Source: Candidatus Omnitrophota bacterium
Lineage (GTDB): Bacteria > Omnitrophota > Gorgyraeia > Gygaellales > JAHJCI01
DNA: 6,713 bases
Reading direction: 5' to 3'
Assembly: GCA_018813085.1 (NCBI GenBank)
Contig: JAHJCI010000140.1
Location: 1 to 6,713 of the forward strand
Part shown: piece after piece, positions 1 through 4,537 of the stretch
Layout: each line of letters begins with the position of its first letter
How positions within the stretch are numbered: the first letter of the stretch is position 1
The notes under the pieces: model-generated
Seen by the model: the letters and a program-made list of their open reading frames with translations, nothing else
Told to the model about the DNA's origin: nothing
Databases searched by the model: none
Translations under genes and position numbers: made by a program

Positions 1-1194
1 GGCAGGGTGGTGAATAGTTTATGCGAGCCGGTTGACGGCAAGAAAGAGATTGAAAGCGTGGGTTATTATCCTGTATTTTCCGAGGCTGCAGGAATTATGG
101 ACCGTGTTCCAGTCAAGGAAACATTCGAAACAGGGAGTTTGATACTTGATGCGGTTATTCCGATTGCCAAGGGGCAGCGCCAGCTTCTTATCGGCGACCG
201 CCTTGTCGGTAAAACAACGATTGCAATCGATGCAATCATCAATCAGAAAGGTAAAGATGTAGTATGTATTTATTGTTCTATAGGCAAGCCTTATGCCAGC
301 CTGATTAAGACATTGAATATTTTTCGGGAAAAGGAAGTAATGCCTTATACAATAGTGGTTAGCGGGATTGCTTCTGCTTCGATGGGAGAGCAGTATCTTG
401 CTCCTTATACGTCTGCAATGCTGGGTGAGTATTTTATGCGTAAAGGCAAAGACGTTTTTATTATTTTTGACGACCTTACCAAGCATGCCTGGGTATACCG
501 GCAGATTTCTCTTTTGCTTGAACGCGCCCCCGGAAGAGAAGCATACCCGGGGGATATTTTTTATATCCATTCTCAGTTAATGGAGCGCGCCGGTTATTTA
601 AAGCCTGAATTGGGCGGCGGCTCAATGACTTTTTTCCCGATTGTAGAAATATTACAAGGAGATGTAACCGGTTATATCTCCAGTAATATTATTTCCATGA
701 CCGACGGACAGATATATTTTAATACCGCGCTTTTTAATAAAGGCATAAGGCCGGCAATTGATTTCGGGCTTTCTGTTTCGCGAATCGGCAATAAGGCACA
801 GTGGCCGGCGATGAAGGCGCTTAGCGAAAGATTGAGGTTGGAATATATTCAATACCAGGAACTTCTACAAATGACGCAGCTTCGCACAACCGGACTTTCT
901 AAAGAAGCGGAGGATAAGTTAAAGCGCGGCCAGGCAATAACCCAATTGCTTATTCAGGATAAAAGTAAACCTTTATCAATGGAGACCGAGATCGTCCTCT
1001 TATTTGCCTTAAGCCTGGGAGTGCTCGATAATCTTTCTGCTTCGGATATGAGGAAATTCAAAGACGAATTTATCAATAAGGTCCTAGAGTGGTATCCGGA
1101 CCTTTTCGCTGCGCTGAGAGGTTCCCAGGTTCTGGATGATTCAGGTATTGCAAATTTGTATGAGGGATTAGGCTGGTATTTTCAGACCACCTAG
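1..1194 (+). CDS. atpA: F1 ATP synthase subunit alpha, 5'-truncated by the window edge
   Basis: This is the non-catalytic nucleotide-binding subunit of the F1 head, which alternates with beta in the alpha3beta3 ring at the inner face of the membrane. The reading frame is open from base 1 and begins at GRVVN, a motif near residue 105 of E. coli AtpA. About 100 N-terminal residues (the beta-barrel) therefore lie upstream, and the GTG codons at 7 and 10 are internal valines, not starts. Visible motifs are the P-loop GDRLVGKT (193-216), the segment FDDLTKHAWVYRQISLLL, the PGREAYPGD loop, SMTDGQI, and SVSRIG with the arginine finger at codon 781-783. The C-terminal helical domain is present and the gene ends at TAG 1192-1194. 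Oddities: the P-loop has Leu-Val where the family almost always has Gln-Thr (GDRQTGKT), and the loop before the FFPIVE strand is shorter than in E. coli. It belongs with atpG and atpD downstream but is separated from them by an inserted cassette. The family assignment is very secure. Confidence 0.96.
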   Translation, partial: GRVVNSLCEPVDGKKEIESVGYYPVFSEAAGIMDRVPVKETFETGSLILDAVIPIAKGQRQLLIGDRLVGKTTIAIDAIINQKGKDVVCIYCSIGKPYASLIKTLNIFREKEVMPYTIVVSGIASASMGEQYLAPYTSAMLGEYFMRKGKDVFIIFDDLTKHAWVYRQISLLLERAPGREAYPGDIFYIHSQLMERAGYLKPELGGGSMTFFPIVEILQGDVTGYISSNIISMTDGQIYFNTALFNKGIRPAIDFGLSVSRIGNKAQWPAMKALSERLRLEYIQYQELLQMTQLRTTGLSKEAEDKLKRGQAITQLLIQDKSKPLSMETEIVLLFALSLGVLDNLSASDMRKFKDEFINKVLEWYPDLFAALRGSQVLDDSGIANLYEGLGWYFQTT

Positions 1195-1202
1195 AAACAA
1201 AA

Positions 1203-1221
1203 GTTACTATTTGTTACTAAC
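1203..1221 (+). repeat. Left outer inverted repeat
   Basis: The sequence GTTACTATTTGTTACTAAC consists of two GTTACTA units 10 bases apart. Its reverse complement matches 1691-1709 at 17 of 19 positions; in RNA one of the two mismatches becomes a U-G pair. It starts 8 bases after the atpA stop codon. Confidence 0.85.
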
Positions 1222-1241
1222 GATAATTAGGATTGCAAGTT

Positions 1242-1266
1242 GTTACTAATGGTTACTACTAGTTAC
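1242..1266 (+). repeat. Left inner GTTACTA repeat cluster overlapping the four-helix gene start
   Basis: There are two GTTACTA copies (1242-1248, 1252-1258) and a shorter GTTAC (1262-1266) in the same orientation as the outer left repeat. The part 1252-1266 is complementary to 1655-1669 at 13 of 15 positions, giving an inner inverted repeat. Both possible start codons of the four-helix gene (TTG 1240, ATG 1249) fall at or in this cluster, so the first residues of the protein are encoded by repeat DNA. Confidence 0.75.
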
Positions 1267-1665
1267 AACGGGCCGGCATATGAGAGGTTGCAGTTTTATA
1301 AGAATACCTGTGCTATAAGAAGAAAAATTTATAGCCTTACTGAGAAATTCCAAAAGACACACATAAGAATTGTAAGCCAAATACGGGATGCTGCAAGAAG
1401 TGCTAAACAAAATATAAGAGAAGGCTATTCTAAAGATACTGTAGGAGAGTTCGCCCATTCCATTATAATTAGCAAAGGTTCTATCTCTGAATTAGAAGGT
1501 GACTTGGATGATTTCAGAGAAGATAATCTAGTTGAGGACAAGGAGTACGTAGCTTTAAAAGAATTGATCTCTAAAACAAGATACCAGATGGATAGGTATA
1601 TAGATTCTCTTTATAAATTAGAAAGAGAAGGAAGATGGAAGCCTCGTTTCAAGCGTAACCAATAG
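1249..1665 (+). CDS. Four-helix-bundle protein, 23S rRNA intervening-sequence (S23/IVP) family
   Basis: This is a small helical protein of 138 residues from ATG 1249, or 141 from TTG 1240. The TTG has an SD-like TTAGGA seven bases upstream, so the start is uncertain. Recognition rests on the S23/IVP pattern: YERLQFYK near the N-terminus leading into helix 1, then RDAARSAKQNIREGYS with the typical N-I-x-E-G, then GEF, then SKGSISELEGDL, and two further helices rich in charged residues with a basic C-terminal tail. Family members occur in 23S rRNA intervening sequences, and the Avd accessory protein of diversity-generating retroelements has a related fold; the biochemical role of most is unknown. 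The gene lies inside inverted repeats and its stop codon TAG is part of the first right-hand repeat copy. Eleven of its 14 arginines use AGA/AGG, against 4 of 14 in atpG next door, suggesting a foreign origin. No signal peptide or membrane segment is seen. No reverse transcriptase or template/variable repeats are present, so a retroelement Avd role is not supported here. Confidence 0.85.
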   Translation: MVTTSYNGPAYERLQFYKNTCAIRRKIYSLTEKFQKTHIRIVSQIRDAARSAKQNIREGYSKDTVGEFAHSIIISKGSISELEGDLDDFREDNLVEDKEYVALKELISKTRYQMDRYIDSLYKLEREGRWKPRFKRNQ

Positions 1666-1669
1666 TAAC
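1655..1669 (-). repeat. Right inner inverted repeat, containing the four-helix stop codon
   Basis: GTAACCAATAGTAAC is complementary to 1252-1266 at 13 of 15 positions. It includes the last codons and the TAG stop (1663-1665) of the four-helix gene. A palindromic GTTTAAAC (1679-1686) lies between this and the outer right repeat. Confidence 0.7.
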
Positions 1670-1690
1670 TAACAGGTTGTTTAAACTCTT

Positions 1691-1709
1691 GTTAGTAACT
1701 GATAGTAAC
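1691..1709 (-). repeat. Right outer inverted repeat
   Basis: GTTAGTAACTGATAGTAAC is the partner of 1203-1221, with 17 of 19 complementary positions. The 9-bp core 1691-1699 is the exact reverse complement of 1213-1221. It ends 7 bases before the atpG start codon, so it occupies the place where a ribosome binding site for atpG would be expected. Confidence 0.85.
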
Positions 1710-1716
1710 CGAACGA

Positions 1717-2559
1717 ATGAAATTACTCTCTCAGATAAAAAAAGACATGGAATTCAATCAGAACCTCTCCAGCCTAATAGAGGTTTTAAAGGAAATCGCG
1801 ATAGCTCAATATCACACTATGGAGAAGAAGCTCAAGTCTTACGATAAGCTTTTCTCTATCCTGGAAAGCTTTTTTGAAATTATTCCTGCTGAACTGGATG
1901 AAATGCAGCACCCTTTATTAAATTTAGGAAATAGGCCTCTGGGCGTTATTGCAGTTACTTCTGATACCGGCCTGCTGGGTGCGCTTAATATGCAGGTTAT
2001 GAATCTTGCGCTTCGCGAGGTTGAAACAAATAAAGCGAAGTTGATAATTATAGGCGAAAAGGGGAAAATATACGCTCAGGAGAGTAATACTGCCTTTGCG
2101 TCTTTCCCGGGCGTACAAGATGAAAACAGATTCGCTCAGGCAATCCAGTTAAGGGATTATATTGTAGGGGAGGAATTAGCTCGCCGGTTAGGGCCCTTAA
2201 AGATTATTTATCCTTATGCTGCTTCGATTATGAATCAACGTATTCAGACTGTACAGCTCCTGCCGTTTTCTAAACCTAAAAAGGCTCAATCTTACTTTTC
2301 CTCCGAGATGGTTATAGAGTCTCCCATTGAAAGCATTGTTGGTTATCTGGTTTATCTTTTTTTAGGCCAGACATTCTACGATATTTTTGGAGACAGCCGC
2401 CTTGCTGAAATGGCTGCGCGTTTTATTCACCTTGAAGAAAGCGGGCATAAACTTGAGGATTTAGAGAAAGGCCTGAGGCTGCAGTATTTTCGCCAGAAAC
2501 ACGAGCTTATTGACCGGAACATGCGCGAGTTATTCGCTGCGCGCTCGGCATTTAAATAG
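1717..2559 (+). CDS. atpG: F1 ATP synthase subunit gamma (divergent)
   Basis: This is the central rotor shaft of F1, whose paired N- and C-terminal helices turn inside the alpha3beta3 ring. The product is 280 residues, close to the usual length. Visible features are the N-terminal helix from residue 2 to about 50, the motif TSDTGLLGALN (81-91, the counterpart of the usual STDRGLCGGLN), the Rossmann-like middle with KLIIIGEKG (108-116), a short NQRIQTVQLLP strand (173-183), and a C-terminal helix with AEMAARF (230-236) and YFRQKHELIDRNMREL (257-272). The last two replace the common SEQAARM and YNKARQAxIT patterns and show clear divergence. ATG 1717 is chosen because it aligns with the family N-terminus; ATG 1747 would remove part of the rotor helix. 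No Shine-Dalgarno sequence is visible upstream, where the inverted repeat of the inserted cassette ends. It lies 26 bases before atpD, consistent with one operon. Confidence 0.92.
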   Translation: MKLLSQIKKDMEFNQNLSSLIEVLKEIAIAQYHTMEKKLKSYDKLFSILESFFEIIPAELDEMQHPLLNLGNRPLGVIAVTSDTGLLGALNMQVMNLALREVETNKAKLIIIGEKGKIYAQESNTAFASFPGVQDENRFAQAIQLRDYIVGEELARRLGPLKIIYPYAASIMNQRIQTVQLLPFSKPKKAQSYFSSEMVIESPIESIVGYLVYLFLGQTFYDIFGDSRLAEMAARFIHLEESGHKLEDLEKGLRLQYFRQKHELIDRNMRELFAARSAFK

Positions 2560-2585
2560 CATATAGATACAAATTTTTAGAGAAT

Positions 2586-3980
2586 ATGGACAATAAAAAT
2601 TCTAAAATAGGGTATGTAATAACAGTACAGGGGCCTGTTGTCGATGTTAAATTCAAATCAGGAGAAGATATCCCTAATATCCTTGAGAATGTAAATACTG
2701 AGGCCGTAGACGGCAAGAGGGTTGTTCTTGAGGTTGCAGAGCATCTTCCCGGTAATATTGCCCGCTGTATTGCCGTAAATTCTACATTTAACCTTCAACG
2801 CAATACCCCTGCTTATGCTTCCGGTGAGCCGATCCAGATTCCCCCGGGAGACACCCTTTATGGAAGGATTATAAATGTTTGGGGTGAGCCTATTGACCAG
2901 AAGGGAGATTTGCCTCCGGGAGAGAGGATTTCTATCCGCAGGCCAAGGCTGGAGGTGTATGTCGGAAGTGACCAGGATAAAGCAGAGCGTTTTGATATAA
3001 TGGAAACAGGGATTAAGATCATCGACCTTCTTTTTCCGTTAGTCAAGGGCAGTAAAACAGGAATTCTCGGCGGTGCGGCTCTAGGTAAGAGCATTCTCAC
3101 GCTTGAGGTAATTCACAATGTCGTTAAGAAATACCGAGGTGCTTGTGTGTTTACAGGAGCGGGTGAGCGTATCCGTGAAGGGAACGAACTTTATTTTGAG
3201 CTTTCGCGCCGCGACATATTATCCAAAACAGTATTAGTATTCGGACAGATGAACGAACCCCCGGGAGCCCGCTTTGGAGTAGCGATGAGCGGTGTTACCT
3301 TAGCCGAATCCATTCAGCGCAAGAATCAGGATGTTCTTCTTTTTGTCGATAATATCTTCCGCTTTTTGCAGGCAGGCGCTGAGATTTCCAGCCTTCTTGG
3401 CCGCGTCCCTTCGGAAACAGGTTACCAGCCGACGTTGATTTCCGAAGCCAGTGAATTTCATGAGAGGATTCGTTCCTCCAAGGAAAGCGGAGGCTCAATT
3501 ACTTCTGTCGAGGCAGTTTATATACCCGCAGACGACATGACCGACCCGGCAGTTGTAACCATATTCAGTTTTCTTGATTCCATTATGGTTCTTTCCCGCC
3601 AGCGGGTGCAGCTGGGCCTATATCCGGCAATTGACCCCTTGCTTTCATCAAGTGCCAACCTTGACCCTGATATCGTTGGTAAACAGCACTATGAGATTTC
3701 TCAGGAAGGAATCCGCATTCTCCAACGTTATGAAGAACTGCGCCGTATTGTTATCTTTATCGGAATCGATGAACTTGCTTCCGGAGACAGGATTATTTAT
3801 GAACGGGCAAGAAAATTACAGAATTTCCTGACCCAGCCGTTTTTTGTTGCCGAGGCTTATACAGGTAAACAGGGTGAATACGTAACGGTTCAGCAGACCC
3901 TTGAGGGTTGTCAGAAGATTATTTCCGGGCATCTTGACAGGAAGCCGGAAGGAGACCTTTATATGATAGGGGCTGTATAG
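2586..3980 (+). CDS. atpD: F1 ATP synthase subunit beta, catalytic
   Basis: This is the catalytic subunit of F1, making or hydrolysing ATP at the alpha-beta interfaces. The 464 residues are full length. In order: an N-terminal beta-barrel from GYVITVQGPVVDVKF; the P-loop GGAALGKS (162-169); GAGERIREGNELY with catalytic Glu194 and Arg195; QMNEPPGARF (221-230); the Walker B segment LLFVDNIFRF (251-260, Asp255); SITSVEAVYIPADDMTDP; LGLYPAIDPL with the adenine-stacking tyrosine Tyr346; the ILQRYEEL helix; and IDELASGD (394-401), a degenerate form of the DELSEED lever. Key catalytic residues are present, so it is probably active. Departures from the usual consensus are Ala for Gly in the P-loop, Ile for Thr/Ser in GERxREG, Leu for Thr in FRFxQAG, and SEAS for TEMG. 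A weak purine-rich AGAGA (2579-2583) precedes the ATG. No atpC follows. Confidence 0.97.
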   Translation: MDNKNSKIGYVITVQGPVVDVKFKSGEDIPNILENVNTEAVDGKRVVLEVAEHLPGNIARCIAVNSTFNLQRNTPAYASGEPIQIPPGDTLYGRIINVWGEPIDQKGDLPPGERISIRRPRLEVYVGSDQDKAERFDIMETGIKIIDLLFPLVKGSKTGILGGAALGKSILTLEVIHNVVKKYRGACVFTGAGERIREGNELYFELSRRDILSKTVLVFGQMNEPPGARFGVAMSGVTLAESIQRKNQDVLLFVDNIFRFLQAGAEISSLLGRVPSETGYQPTLISEASEFHERIRSSKESGGSITSVEAVYIPADDMTDPAVVTIFSFLDSIMVLSRQRVQLGLYPAIDPLLSSSANLDPDIVGKQHYEISQEGIRILQRYEELRRIVIFIGIDELASGDRIIYERARKLQNFLTQPFFVAEAYTGKQGEYVTVQQTLEGCQKIISGHLDRKPEGDLYMIGAV

Positions 3981-3998
3981 TATTGGAGTTAAAATTCT

Positions 3999-4017
3999 CC
4001 CTGACGATACGTCGGGG
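3999..4017 (+). other. Intergenic RNA hairpin between atpD and the MshEN gene
   Basis: CCCTGACG, a three-base loop ATA, and CGTCGGGG form an 8-bp stem with one G-U pair. It lies 18 bases after the atpD stop and just before the strong ribosome binding site of the next gene. No T-run follows (next bases are CTCATTGG), so it does not look like a normal Rho-independent terminator. It could be an mRNA processing or stability element at the boundary between the ATP synthase genes and the secretion genes. Its function is unproven. Confidence 0.45.
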
Positions 4018-4023
4018 CTCATT

Positions 4024-4030
4024 GGAGGTG
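4024..4030 (+). promoter_or_regulatory. Strong ribosome binding site for the stand-alone MshEN gene
   Basis: GGAGGTG ends four bases before ATG 4035 and fixes that start. It is the only near-perfect Shine-Dalgarno sequence seen upstream of a gene start in this window; atpG and the GspE-like gene show none and atpD only a weak one. Confidence 0.8.
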
Positions 4031-4034
4031 AAGT

Positions 4035-4517
4035 ATGCAAAAAAGTTCAAAGCGTATCGGAGAAATCTTGATTGAGAAAAAGTTAATTACAGAAGCGCAG
4101 CTTTTGGATGCCTTACAGGAGCAGAAAGCAAGCGATGGTTTCCTGGGAGGCATTCTAATAAAGAAGGGCATAATTAACAGCGCAGAACTTGTTGTGGCCT
4201 TGGCTGAGCAGTTTAATATGCCCTTGCTGGAACTCAAGGAAGAATACATAGATATGGAGTTGGCGCGCCGTTTTTCTTCCTCCCTGATTTTAGACCATAA
4301 GTGCTTTCCCATCCACCAGGATGAAGATTCCATAACCGTTGCCATTATCAACCCGCTGAATGCAATAGCGATCAGCAAGATCGAGGATGAAGCCAAGCCC
4401 AGGCGGGTTAAGCTGGTTCTGGTTTCCGAAAAAGATATAGAAGAAGCGATAAAGAATTACCGGCAGTATGTTTCCGATAGTATCAGGCGCCTGCTTAATA
4501 AGGATAAAAAACCCTAA
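4035..4517 (+). CDS. Stand-alone MshEN-domain (GspE N-terminal type) protein, probable c-di-GMP binder
   Basis: The 160-residue soluble protein consists almost entirely of the domain normally found at the N-terminus of GspE/PilB/MshE ATPases. The two-part MshEN motif is visible: KRIGEILIEKKLITEAQLLDAL at 6-27 and LGGILIKKGIINSAELVVAL at 37-56, each ending in a conserved Gln (Q30, Q59). This tandem motif binds cyclic di-GMP in characterised family members. The Gly in the first half is replaced by Lys15 (K-K instead of x-G). The second subdomain contains MPLLEL, FPIHQDEDSITVAIINPLNA and VLVSEKDIEEAIKNY. There is no ATPase domain, signal peptide or membrane segment. It lies 20 bases before a full-length GspE-like ATPase with the same type of domain, so it may be a free regulatory subunit or partner of that machine. 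Its exact role is unknown, but the family call is secure. Confidence 0.88.
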   Translation: MQKSSKRIGEILIEKKLITEAQLLDALQEQKASDGFLGGILIKKGIINSAELVVALAEQFNMPLLELKEEYIDMELARRFSSSLILDHKCFPIHQDEDSITVAIINPLNAIAISKIEDEAKPRRVKLVLVSEKDIEEAIKNYRQYVSDSIRRLLNKDKKP

Positions 4518-4537
4518 AACTAAACACCTAAATAAAA

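Larger units (their letters stand above)
1203..1709. mobile_element. Inverted-repeat-bounded cassette carrying a four-helix-bundle (IVS-like) gene
   Basis: A segment of about 507 bp lies between atpA and atpG. It is bounded by inverted repeats (1203-1221 and 1691-1709, 17 of 19 positions complementary) and contains further GTTACTA/TAGTAAC copies next to the gene. It fills nearly all the intergenic space, with 8 bases left after the atpA stop and 7 before the atpG start. Its only gene is an S23-type four-helix protein, the family carried by the intervening sequences of some 23S rRNA genes, which are also bounded by inverted repeats. No transposase, integrase or reverse transcriptase is encoded, and I see no convincing target-site duplication (left flank gaaacaaaa, right flank cgaacga). 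Arginine codon use in the gene differs from the flanking genes. That it moved here as a unit is inference; the repeat structure itself is directly visible. Confidence 0.55.

Noticed and set aside
7..12. GTG codons as the start of atpA
   Set aside because: The frame is open to base 1 and encodes Gly-Arg before Val-Val-Asn, matching the internal GRVVN of AtpA; the true start is upstream of the window.
19..570. 183-codon open frame on the minus strand opposite atpA
   Set aside because: It overlaps a strongly conserved atpA segment, and its product shows no recognisable domain; it is an antisense shadow.
1203..1709. CRISPR-like or diversity-generating retroelement interpretation of the repeats and four-helix gene
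   Set aside because: The repeats are short, inverted and flank one gene, with no spacer array; no reverse transcriptase or template/variable repeat pair is present.
1195..1716. Target-site duplication flanking the cassette
   Set aside because: Left flank gaaacaaaa and right flank cgaacga share only short, imperfect similarity, not enough to call a duplication.
3983..4011. Promoter TTGGAG with a 17-base spacer and GATACG before the MshEN gene
   Set aside because: The -10 match is poor and the bases overlap the hairpin; there is not enough to support a promoter.
3999..4020. Rho-independent terminator after atpD
   Set aside because: The stem is good but is followed by CTCATTGG and no T-run, and a ribosome binding site follows at once.
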